Shown piece after piece: positions 17,999 through 25,980 of a stretch of 41,063 bases of DNA (positions within the stretch are counted from its first letter, which is position 1; every line of letters starts with the position of its first letter). Position numbers and translations under genes: made by a program. The notes under the pieces were generated by a model that saw nothing but the letters and a program-made list of their open reading frames with translations, was not told the DNA's origin and did no database searches. This DNA is from Muribaculum sp. (lineage in GTDB: Bacteria > Bacteroidota > Bacteroidia > Bacteroidales > Muribaculaceae), in contig JAMPAZ010000011.1 of NCBI GenBank assembly GCA_023666965.1, positions 1-41,063 on the forward strand, written 5' to 3'.

Positions 17999-19459
17999 CT
18001 ACTTCTGTGCGACAATCATTTTCCGTCCTTTTGATATATAAATGCCTGGAGTCAAGAGGGACATTTCCTGAGAAGTTCCTACACGACGGCCAGTGAGATC
18101 AAACACAGATGACTGTTTAATGTCGTCGATTACATTTGAAATGAGATTGTATGGATCTGTATTTGTCGCGTAGACATGTTTTATTTTTATTGGTTGGCCA
18201 CCGTATGCCCAAAATCCCACACGATATATTTGCTTGGTGTTGAGGGGTACGATACCGGTGTCGAGATTTTTCATCATACCGTCAAGTTCCGCTACAATGA
18301 TAGTGCCTCCGTTAAATTTGGCTGCGTATGGCATCTCCCAATAGCTCTGTGTGTCAAATACTTTGAACTCCGCGCCGTTGGTCTCGGGTTCGGATAGCAC
18401 GGCCACTATATATTTGTAGCCGGAAAGATCGATAGGCTTATCGTATTGCCAACCTCCGAAGCCATATTGACCTGCGACGAACGTACTGTCAGAGGAATTG
18501 AATGAGCCGCTTTCCCAAATCGATGGGTTAAAGGAGTTTAGATCGAATACGAAGTCTCCCTCAGTTGGATCCGGATTGTGGACGAAAGGCTCGTCTTCGG
18601 AATATTCAACTACCGGGTCCGTTATTCCCATTGTGGCGAGCATTTCAACTGCATAACGGCAACCGAGTACGCGATAGGCGTGTGCTGTGAAGTGTAGCCC
18701 GTCGCCCTTTTGCGGAAGACCTCCTGCCGACACGACGTGTGCTGTGGGTATGGTCTGGGGCAAAGCGTCAATAATGGCATTCATCGAGCCACATACGCCA
18801 CCCTCGGACGATGTGACAACTTCACCGGCCAAGAGGGGAACTTCTTCGGCATTCAGATTAAGATCTGAGAGAATATCTTCATAGACTTTCTTGACTTTAT
18901 CTGGCCATTGTCGGTCGTTGGTGTTGGATTCACCTTGGTGTAGAAGAATACCCTTAATCACTCCTTGCTTTTGGGCTTCTTTCGCGCATTGGATGAGACG
19001 GGAATAGGGATGATTGTCATAGTTAGACATGAACCCCTGAAACCATCCGGCCTCATTAACGATGGAGGCCGGATCGAAGTCTTTGTCAAGATGCTCTATT
19101 TTACACCCTCCGACAGCCACCGGGACAACCCCTACGGTCACATATTCGGGAAGATTGTCGACCATGGTTCTCCCGAAGTAGTCCATTGGCGTAAGACCTG
19201 TATTTTCGCGTACGAGCGGCGGGACTGCAGTGTACCATTCGGATAGATTTCGCGGAGGATTTTTGAAATTTACGGTTGACATCACCTTGAAGCGATCCGG
19301 GACACTAACTCTGTCCTGGGGCTCTATGGGAGCGTTGCCTTCCATGTTTGATTGGCCTATACAGAGGTAAATGTGGAAGTTCGGGTCCGTGGCACCGTAA
19401 CTTTGTGCGGCAATCGCGACGGCACAGGACATCAACGCATTTTGAAAGATTTTTTTCAT
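17999..19459 (-). CDS. CE6-type acetyl-xylan esterase (SASA family) with C-terminal modules
   Basis: A 486-aa exported esterase, expected to remove acetyl groups from xylan. After the signal peptide (about 1-22), an SGNH-like SASA/CE6 domain shows S37 in CIGQSNMEG, HQGESN (174-179), and D253 with H256 in DGLHFTAHAYR, which together form the catalytic machinery. A second beta domain (about 295-435) looks like a carbohydrate-binding sandwich but I cannot name its family. The last about 40 residues (VFDLTGRRVG, then LLTPGIYISKGRKMIV) resemble the short C-terminal sorting-type domain of type IX secretion cargo, which is odd for this kind of gene. It begins 9 nt after the GH43-CBM6 stop, so the two are co-transcribed. 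Confidence 0.88.
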   Translation of the reverse strand: MKKIFQNALMSCAVAIAAQSYGATDPNFHIYLCIGQSNMEGNAPIEPQDRVSVPDRFKVMSTVNFKNPPRNLSEWYTAVPPLVRENTGLTPMDYFGRTMVDNLPEYVTVGVVPVAVGGCKIEHLDKDFDPASIVNEAGWFQGFMSNYDNHPYSRLIQCAKEAQKQGVIKGILLHQGESNTNDRQWPDKVKKVYEDILSDLNLNAEEVPLLAGEVVTSSEGGVCGSMNAIIDALPQTIPTAHVVSAGGLPQKGDGLHFTAHAYRVLGCRYAVEMLATMGITDPVVEYSEDEPFVHNPDPTEGDFVFDLNSFNPSIWESGSFNSSDSTFVAGQYGFGGWQYDKPIDLSGYKYIVAVLSEPETNGAEFKVFDTQSYWEMPYAAKFNGGTIIVAELDGMMKNLDTGIVPLNTKQIYRVGFWAYGGQPIKIKHVYATNTDPYNLISNVIDDIKQSSVFDLTGRRVGTSQEMSLLTPGIYISKGRKMIVAQK

Positions 19460-19468
19460 ATTTAGGGG

Positions 19469-20848
19469 TTATTTGAAAGTCCAGTAATCAATGTTAAAGA
19501 GTTTCGGGCCTTTGCGGCCTTTAAATAAAAAATAAATGTCGTGAACTCCGGGAATTTCCGTTAGCGCGGATGTCTCAAAGTACTGCCAGTTTTCCCAACC
19601 TCCAGTCCCCGGAATATCTATGGAAGCCACTAAGGGTCCATCTATACTGTCCATACGCACTTCCACTGTCCCGCCTCTGAGAGCACTTGCCGCTGACATG
19701 CCGAATGACTTTGGTCCACCGCTAAGGAAGTTGACATTGGCTACTTTAATGTAGTCTCCATTATGGATGTCTGATACGTATATACCGGTTTTCTCGTTTT
19801 GCTCCGTGCGGACTCCTTCTGAATAAGCAATAGTTTCGGCTTCAACGCGTGTGTATGGATTTAGCATTCCGACAGGATCCACGCCTTTGACTGTAGCGCG
19901 GATTTCAGGGAATGTGCCATCAGGATTGTATTTAAACTCTTCTACGGCGACACTTCTAGCAAATCCTCCACCAAGGGGAAGTTTTCCGGTATGATAGAAG
20001 AAATATGACTTATCCTTATAGTCTACCACTCCGCAATGGTTTGTAAACGAGCCGGTATCCTGCAACGGCATTATCTCTCCCATGTAAGTCCACGGTCCGG
20101 TCGGGGAGTCACTCAAGGAGTAAGCGATATGTTCGGGAACTCCTCCTGCGGCATATAGCAGGTAGTATTTCCCGTTACGTTTATAGAACCATGGGCCTTC
20201 CGTATAGTTGTCGCGATAGGTGACGTATTCAACCCTTTTGTCCGGGGCAGGTGCTCCAAACGACTCCTCGGTCTGGATGATTTCTTTTACTTCGCCGTCT
20301 ATGGAAATCATGTCCGGATTTAGTTTTGCGCAATAAATGCGTGGATTACCCCAATAGATGTAGGCTTGTCCGTCGTCGTCGATGAATACTGTAGGATCGA
20401 TGTTGTCCCAACTTCCATTATCAAAAAGGGGCTTTCCAATGGCATCTTTAAAGGGTCCCGTAGGCGAGTCACCTACAGCAACTCCGATGGCCATTCCACC
20501 GGATAATTTGGAGTGGAGAGGTACGTAGAAGTAGAATTTTCCGTTACGTCCGATGCATTGTGGAGCCCAGGCTCGGTCGTCGCCCCAGGAAAAGTCTTCA
20601 ATTGCAAGCGGCGAGCCATGGTCGGTCCAGTTCGCCATATCGGTTGTGGAGTAGACTCTCCATTCTTGCATCCAAAAGAAGTCAGCACCGTCTTCGTCAT
20701 GCCCGGTGTAAATGTATAGGGTGTCGGCGTGTATCATCGGTGCAGGATCGGTAGTAAAGCACGTCTGCACTATCGGATTTTGTGCTTGTAGACACATCGA
20801 CATACAAAGGATTGCCGTGGTGGCAGATATAATTGATTTGATTGTCAT
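19469..20848 (-). CDS. GH43 glycosidase with C-terminal CBM6
   Basis: An exported 459-aa enzyme. I chose the ATG at 20848, which gives a good signal peptide (MTIKSIISATTAILCMSMC). The open frame runs on to 21067, but that part overlaps the GH10 gene and has no signal peptide. The five-bladed GH43 propeller has the expected triad: D34 (TTDPAPM), D151 (NIDPTVF) and E217 (TEGPWF). From about 330 a CBM6-like sandwich begins (TRVEAETIAYSEGV) and ends YFLFKGRKGPKLFNIDYWTF. The likely activity is arabinofuranosidase or xylosidase; the subfamily was not determined. It follows GH10 after 136 nt containing a perfect 15-bp hairpin, and precedes CE6 by 9 nt. Confidence 0.92.
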   Translation of the reverse strand: MTIKSIISATTAILCMSMCLQAQNPIVQTCFTTDPAPMIHADTLYIYTGHDEDGADFFWMQEWRVYSTTDMANWTDHGSPLAIEDFSWGDDRAWAPQCIGRNGKFYFYVPLHSKLSGGMAIGVAVGDSPTGPFKDAIGKPLFDNGSWDNIDPTVFIDDDGQAYIYWGNPRIYCAKLNPDMISIDGEVKEIIQTEESFGAPAPDKRVEYVTYRDNYTEGPWFYKRNGKYYLLYAAGGVPEHIAYSLSDSPTGPWTYMGEIMPLQDTGSFTNHCGVVDYKDKSYFFYHTGKLPLGGGFARSVAVEEFKYNPDGTFPEIRATVKGVDPVGMLNPYTRVEAETIAYSEGVRTEQNEKTGIYVSDIHNGDYIKVANVNFLSGGPKSFGMSAASALRGGTVEVRMDSIDGPLVASIDIPGTGGWENWQYFETSALTEIPGVHDIYFLFKGRKGPKLFNIDYWTFK

Positions 20849-20888
20849 ATATGAATCTTTGAGTTGAAGTGGAAAAAATGAAGTTGTA

Positions 20889-20922
20889 ATTATAAAGCCC
20901 ACTTCCCAGTGGGCTTTATAAT
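20889..20922 (-). terminator. Perfect 15-bp hairpin between GH10 and GH43-CBM6
   Basis: ATTATAAAGCCCACT, a 4-nt loop, and the exact complement AGTGGGCTTTATAAT. The GC-rich core sits above an AT-rich foot, so in either direction the core is followed by TTTATAAT, like a bidirectional intrinsic terminator. It lies 62 nt after the GH10 stop, inside what otherwise looks like one operon. It could lower expression of the downstream genes or set an mRNA 3' end. Confidence 0.8.
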
Positions 20923-20984
20923 ATAGATGCACAAATGTTAAATATTGGAGCTCATAAAACGAGCTTAATCGGATGCTAAGATAT

Positions 20985-23093
20985 TTATTTTCCGGCAAGA
21001 CCGTCGGCAAAGCCGGTATATGTCCACTTGCGGTTGTAGTCAATGTCCCACAATCCGACAGGCTCACCTCCGCGCCATCCTGACGATTCGGGTGAATCTG
21101 TAATGCACCAATGACAGATACCGTATTGCTGATTGACAGGAACTACTTCAAAGTATGTCTGAATAATCCATCGGTATAGTTCAGCCATAGCCTTGTGCTG
21201 GTCTTCCGTAAGTTCTGGAGTTTTGAGCGAGACTCCATTGGCGTCGACATATCCCATATCGAGTTCGGATACGCGCACCAGTTTACCGGTAGATGCCATA
21301 ATCTCAAACATCTGTTTAATATGGGCTTTTTTGCTTTCAAGAGTCTGTTCGTTTTCGTAATAGCTGATATGCATCTGTGATGAAATGCCGTCGATGACAA
21401 CACCCTCTTCTTCTTCCCAAATGGGAATCCAATGGGCATACGATTTAACCTTGGCATTGTTGTCCCAGTCGCTTTCAAGATTGTAGTCGTTGACAAACAA
21501 TTTCAGCTTGCTCAAGTCGCCACCGTGCTTCTCAAAGCATTCTCGCGCATACTTGACCGGTAGACGAACAACATCGAGTTCGCCCAAATAGTCGCGCCAA
21601 ATAAAGTTGTCGGCTTTGAACTGGTCGTCTGTGTTTGAGCTTGACCATGGTTCGTAGAATCCGTCACCGTTTTGATCGGAACCAGACATAACCTCGTTAG
21701 TCACGTCCCATGCTACTACTTGGCCTTCACAAGCTTCCATCATGCCGTCAATCCATCGATAAAGCTCTGCCGACAGAATATTGTATTTTTCTTCGTCGGT
21801 CTTCGGGATGGTGTTCATCGCTTCTTCGTGAGTGACAGTCAACCATTCCAATTCGAGGTCTCCGTCAAATGAACCGGGCTGGAAGATAACGAAACAACTG
21901 TTGACCGGAACATTATTCATTTTCACGGTCTGTACTTCCCATTCTGTGCTGACACGCAATGTGCCTGAGACGGCAGAGCTCCAGTCTCCCATGTTGACAT
22001 TGAATGAACCTGCTTTTGACGAACGGATTTTGACGTTGACTTTGTAATTGGTTCCGGCAACTGTCTTCACATTGTCTCCGGCGAAGTATTGATACCAACC
22101 TCCGGGATTAGAGGTGTACATCAGTCCGTCGCGGAATTCTGGTTCATAGCCCATGACATAGAACGGGAATTTGTCATAGTCGCCGTAATTGATGCGATAG
22201 TCTTCGATGTCGACAGACACGGCCGGGGTCTCGAGATGTGAGAGTTTGACCCATTCGATTTCGATGGTGCCGTCATACACGCCCGGTTGGAATACGGAGA
22301 ATCCGTTCTCGGTGGAGATGCCGTCGAATGTGGCGGATACTTCTGACCATTCTTCGGTGAACTTCATCTTTTGTTCGATTAAAGCTCCCCAATTACCGAG
22401 TTGCACGTTGACTTCGCCGGCTTTGGTACCGCGCATTTTTGCAGTAATTTTATATGTGTTTCCCGGAGTAAACGACAGTCCGTCTGCAACGAAATATTGG
22501 TGCCAATCTCCGGGACAGTGGCTTGTAAGAATTCCATTGATGATGTCGGGTTTGTAGCCCATTACGTAATATGGAAATTCCGACAGACCTTCGTATGAGA
22601 TAATCTGGTCGACCACCTCGTTTTTTTCGTTAGGGTCGATGTCTATCTCGTCGTCGGCAATCAATCCGTTAAGGTACTTGTTTTGTTGCTGTGCGTGCCA
22701 CATCAATGTATGGCCATATACCGACATTCCCGATGCCGATGCATTTTTGACGAATTTCTGTACATCGGTAAAGTTCATTGAGCCGTCGGCTCCGACACAG
22801 AAGCTATACTTCATGTGATTTCCGGCGGTCAGCTCATCGAAGTTCTCGTTAGCCAGACGCCATACGATTCCGATTTTGTTGTAGTCGGCGGCATCGAGCG
22901 CACCTCCGAGTTTAAAGTCAGGATGGGCCGAACGGTCGATGTAGGACTTTAAAGGGGCATACGCGTCAATCACCGGATTTGTCTCCATTGAGGCCGGCTT
23001 ATCTACGGTGATGTCGGTGATGTCCGTGTCGGCACATGCCGTCAAAAGTAATGACGACATGGCCGCTACAGATAATATATTCAATAATTTCAT
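20985..23093 (-). CDS. GH10 endo-1,4-beta-xylanase lipoprotein with two inserted CBMs
   Basis: A 702-aa lipoprotein (lipobox LLTAC, Cys20) that should sit on the outer surface and cut the xylan backbone. The GH10 barrel is split: the first part (about 45-160) has YGHTLMWHAQ, and the second resumes near 430. Between them lie two similar modules (about 164-287 and 298-421) of the CBM4/CBM22 type, both opening with FPYYVMGY or FPFYVMGY and both ending FQPG-x-x-DG followed by E-x-EW. After the insert come the acid/base E467 in WDVTNEV and the nucleophile E610 in VRVSELDMGY. This split architecture is known from Bacteroides and Prevotella xylan loci. It follows the DUF1735 lipoprotein by 12 nt. 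Confidence 0.95.
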   Translation of the reverse strand: MKLLNILSVAAMSSLLLTACADTDITDITVDKPASMETNPVIDAYAPLKSYIDRSAHPDFKLGGALDAADYNKIGIVWRLANENFDELTAGNHMKYSFCVGADGSMNFTDVQKFVKNASASGMSVYGHTLMWHAQQQNKYLNGLIADDEIDIDPNEKNEVVDQIISYEGLSEFPYYVMGYKPDIINGILTSHCPGDWHQYFVADGLSFTPGNTYKITAKMRGTKAGEVNVQLGNWGALIEQKMKFTEEWSEVSATFDGISTENGFSVFQPGVYDGTIEIEWVKLSHLETPAVSVDIEDYRINYGDYDKFPFYVMGYEPEFRDGLMYTSNPGGWYQYFAGDNVKTVAGTNYKVNVKIRSSKAGSFNVNMGDWSSAVSGTLRVSTEWEVQTVKMNNVPVNSCFVIFQPGSFDGDLELEWLTVTHEEAMNTIPKTDEEKYNILSAELYRWIDGMMEACEGQVVAWDVTNEVMSGSDQNGDGFYEPWSSSNTDDQFKADNFIWRDYLGELDVVRLPVKYARECFEKHGGDLSKLKLFVNDYNLESDWDNNAKVKSYAHWIPIWEEEEGVVIDGISSQMHISYYENEQTLESKKAHIKQMFEIMASTGKLVRVSELDMGYVDANGVSLKTPELTEDQHKAMAELYRWIIQTYFEVVPVNQQYGICHWCITDSPESSGWRGGEPVGLWDIDYNRKWTYTGFADGLAGK

Positions 23094-23105
23094 TTTGGAT
23101 CAAAT

Positions 23106-24185
23106 TTACTGATTATAGGTAAATGAGAAAGTCTCAAATTTGCTTTGACGGTCGCGCATGACCAGCGTCTCCTCACGTTTAACTTTGTAGTATGAGATGG
23201 CATTTGTAAGTTCATTTGCCACGTATGGTATTTCATATTCATAGTTTACAGTGATTTGATCGCGGTCTTTGTCGGCCCAGGCCTTTTTGGCTCCATGATA
23301 TGTCCATTTGCCCGAGCCGGAAGCTGAGCATCCGGTTGTAGGAGTTGAAACACTTACATCTCCGTTGTCGTTGATGGTGAAGTGTAGGGTGCAGTTTAAC
23401 CGCAGGTCGGTTTCCTCTCCGGCAGCGTTGATGACTTGCACTACGGGTGAGAATTGACGACGGCTTACGTTCAGCCCTACGGTCGACATCCAGCAAGTAT
23501 CGGCTTTTTCCCAATACTGTTGTTTACGTTCGGTAGTTGTAACTGTGCCATTGACTGTAACCTCGTCTTTTCCCTGTGAAAGCCATACGCCATGGTAGGG
23601 GTTCTTGTACTTTATCGCGAGCAACTGATAGTCCATGGGAGCTACTTCCCAATCAGACGAAACGTATCGGTTGGGATTGAGAATGCCCTCTCCTGGTTGT
23701 CCTTCAAGTATTGAGTCAGAGCCGTTGACGAGTATCATAGGCAAAACGTATGTGACTTCGGTTGAAGCAATGTCGGCAAAAAAGGCATCGGACAGTTGCA
23801 CTACGGTGCCGCCACGTACCTGTCCTTTAGCAATGGTTATGGTCTTTGACTCCATGGTGTAGTAGTTCTCAGGAAGCAACTTAATTGGTGAGCCTCCGGC
23901 AAAAGTCACGCCGTTAAGCAATTCAGGAGCTATTTTTACGTCAACGGTACGTGTCTTGTTGTTGCCGTTGATACCGCCAAGAGTGGCCATAACCTGAAAT
24001 TGATGTTTATTGTCAAGTTCAGTGTCGAAGTCACCGTCTTCTCCCAAGACAATCGTCCTTATCGGAGACTGCTGGGCGAAATAGATGGTCTGATATATGT
24101 AGTCGGGAAAATCAATGTCGGAATTTTTACAAGAAGAAATTCCCAACATGCCGACTGCAATCATTGCAAAAAGTGATTTTTTCAT
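23106..24185 (-). CDS. DUF1735-type surface glycan-binding lipoprotein (XusE-like)
   Basis: A 359-aa lipoprotein (lipobox ISSC, Cys19), so probably displayed on the outer membrane. The N-terminal part (about 25-165) looks like DUF1735, with YIYQTIYFAQQSPIRTIVLG and the VDVKIAPELLN strand. The C-terminal part (about 195-355, from NPYHGVWLSQG) is probably DUF5627. No catalytic motif is visible. Its position between the second SusD and the GH10 xylanase equals that of xusE in known xylan loci, where such proteins bind the polysaccharide and assist the SusCD pairs. Its binding role is inferred from position and family. Gaps to its neighbours are 28 and 12 nt. Confidence 0.82.
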   Translation of the reverse strand: MKKSLFAMIAVGMLGISSCKNSDIDFPDYIYQTIYFAQQSPIRTIVLGEDGDFDTELDNKHQFQVMATLGGINGNNKTRTVDVKIAPELLNGVTFAGGSPIKLLPENYYTMESKTITIAKGQVRGGTVVQLSDAFFADIASTEVTYVLPMILVNGSDSILEGQPGEGILNPNRYVSSDWEVAPMDYQLLAIKYKNPYHGVWLSQGKDEVTVNGTVTTTERKQQYWEKADTCWMSTVGLNVSRRQFSPVVQVINAAGEETDLRLNCTLHFTINDNGDVSVSTPTTGCSASGSGKWTYHGAKKAWADKDRDQITVNYEYEIPYVANELTNAISYYKVKREETLVMRDRQSKFETFSFTYNQ

Positions 24186-24213
24186 GAAATGTTTAGTTTA
24201 GAGTGTTAAAGAT

Positions 24214-25962
24214 TTACCATCCGGCATTTTGTTTAAGTTCGCTGAACTTCAAAACTTCGGAGTTGGGTATCGGGCCGTAAATCATGTAGTCTTTGAAATT
24301 TCGGGTATCAACGTCAACGACATTGAAGGTTGTCCCGGTTATCTGTACTCCCTTAGCCGTCTCATTGAGGTCTGCCTTCCATCGGCGAAGATCCCAGAAC
24401 CTGAATCCCTCGAAACAAAGCTCAATGCGGCGTTCGTTGCGGATAAGCTGTCGCATCATCTCCTTATCGCTCTTTATTGATTCGAGATACGGATCGCTGT
24501 TGCCTACGCCTATGCCTGCGCGCGAACGGATGGCCTTAATTACGTCGTAGGCCGAGTAGCTGTGAGTGCCGGCCCCCGTGGGACCCCATGCTTCATTGGC
24601 GGCTTCCGCGTAGTCGAGGAACAGTTCCGTGTAGCGGATGCGCGCAGTGTAGTGTTGCTGTGTGTTGGAGTTTGACGGATTGCAGTTAACGTCCTGACGG
24701 AGGTGCTTCTTGAGGTAATACCCCGTGCGAGTCGATGTGCTGATGACATTTATGCCGTCGTTAGTTCCACCGTCGGTAGAGGTGCGAATAACACTGTTGG
24801 CTGTGCCGGCAACATTGCCGTCGCAAAGGATATAGGTGGTCAAGCGCGGGTCGCGTCCGTTGTAAGGGTCTGACGGATCGAAGTGAGAGTTGGCATTATC
24901 GATTGGATAACCATTGGCCATCGGAAAGGCATCAACAAGATTTTGTGTTGGGTTAATTTCCCCGTTTCCGTATAGGGTCGGAGGGAAATTATTGGTTTCG
25001 AGACTGTTTGAATTATCCTTCTCGCTACGCCAAATCATTTCCGGCACGTTCAAGCCGTCAGTCAAGTTCTTGATGTCGTCAGCGTTGTTAAACCAGTGCC
25101 ATCCGGTAGGATCTATGCCCTGGACACCGTTGATTCGGTCAAGCACTTTAGCAGATGCATCTGCGGCCTCGGCCCACGTTACCCCGGAAGCTTGATATGC
25201 CGGCGACGCGGCCAGAAACTCTGCTTGAGCGAGTATGGCTTCGGCTATGCGGCCTGAAATACGTCCGGCAAATTTTTGTCCAAACACGCGGATGACGTGG
25301 CTGTTGTCGGCTCCTTCATATTTTGAAGCCATAGCGGCATTGTCAGTGTCGCTGTAGTCGATTGGAAGCAGTGACATCGCCCTTGCGACATCGTCGCGGA
25401 TGGCTTGTAGGCATTCGGTAAATGTATTGCGAGGAATGTTGAAGTTTGTCCCTGACCCTTCCGGCACCGTAACGATGGGCACCCCGAGAAGCTGGCCGTC
25501 GGCAGTGACTCCGGCATGTGCACGGAGAAGATAATACATGTATAGGGCGCGCAGAGCGTATGCCTCGCCTTTAAAGCGGTCGCGATACATTGCTGAGGCT
25601 ACTTCGTCGTCGGCCCAATTGACTTGGTCGGCATGGTCGAGCAGAAGATTGATGTATTGAATGGCCGAGCGGCTGTTGCTCCATGTGTCGAGAGGGTTAT
25701 TTGACGAAGTCCATGTGCCGGAGGCTATTTGGCGAAAGCTGTTAGAAGCATTATTTGTCACAGCATCGTCAGTCGCAGGGTCGTTCCAGGAGTAACCGGG
25801 AATGCGTGCGTAAGCATTTCCTAAAAGGCCTTCGGCATAGTTGGGATTTCGATGTATGGCATCAATGTCCTGGGTGTTTTCGATTGCCGGCTCGAAGAGG
25901 TCTTCGCAGGAGGTCAATGCGATTGCGCAGGAGCAAAGAGCTATGGAAATTATCTTTTTCAT
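24214..25962 (-). CDS. SusD/RagB-family glycan-binding lipoprotein (second pair)
   Basis: A 582-aa outer-membrane lipoprotein (lipobox LTSC, Cys19) that should act as the hinged lid over its SusC partner and bind xylo-oligosaccharides. TPR-rich SusD features are present: the N-terminal helices (NPNYAEGLLGNAYARIP), the middle GEAYALRALYMYYLLRAH, the conserved HFDPSDPYNGRDPRL and the C-terminal RNERRIELCFEGFRFWDLRRW. Full length. It follows its SusC by 18 nt and precedes the DUF1735 gene by 28 nt. It corresponds by position to xusD. Confidence 0.95.
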   Translation of the reverse strand: MKKIISIALCSCAIALTSCEDLFEPAIENTQDIDAIHRNPNYAEGLLGNAYARIPGYSWNDPATDDAVTNNASNSFRQIASGTWTSSNNPLDTWSNSRSAIQYINLLLDHADQVNWADDEVASAMYRDRFKGEAYALRALYMYYLLRAHAGVTADGQLLGVPIVTVPEGSGTNFNIPRNTFTECLQAIRDDVARAMSLLPIDYSDTDNAAMASKYEGADNSHVIRVFGQKFAGRISGRIAEAILAQAEFLAASPAYQASGVTWAEAADASAKVLDRINGVQGIDPTGWHWFNNADDIKNLTDGLNVPEMIWRSEKDNSNSLETNNFPPTLYGNGEINPTQNLVDAFPMANGYPIDNANSHFDPSDPYNGRDPRLTTYILCDGNVAGTANSVIRTSTDGGTNDGINVISTSTRTGYYLKKHLRQDVNCNPSNSNTQQHYTARIRYTELFLDYAEAANEAWGPTGAGTHSYSAYDVIKAIRSRAGIGVGNSDPYLESIKSDKEMMRQLIRNERRIELCFEGFRFWDLRRWKADLNETAKGVQITGTTFNVVDVDTRNFKDYMIYGPIPNSEVLKFSELKQNAGW

Positions 25963-25980
25963 TATGTGGTTCTGAAGTGA

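Noticed and set aside
20849-21067. 73-residue N-terminal extension of the GH43-CBM6 frame
   Set aside because: It overlaps the end of GH10, spans the 15-bp hairpin and puts a signal peptide in the middle of the protein.
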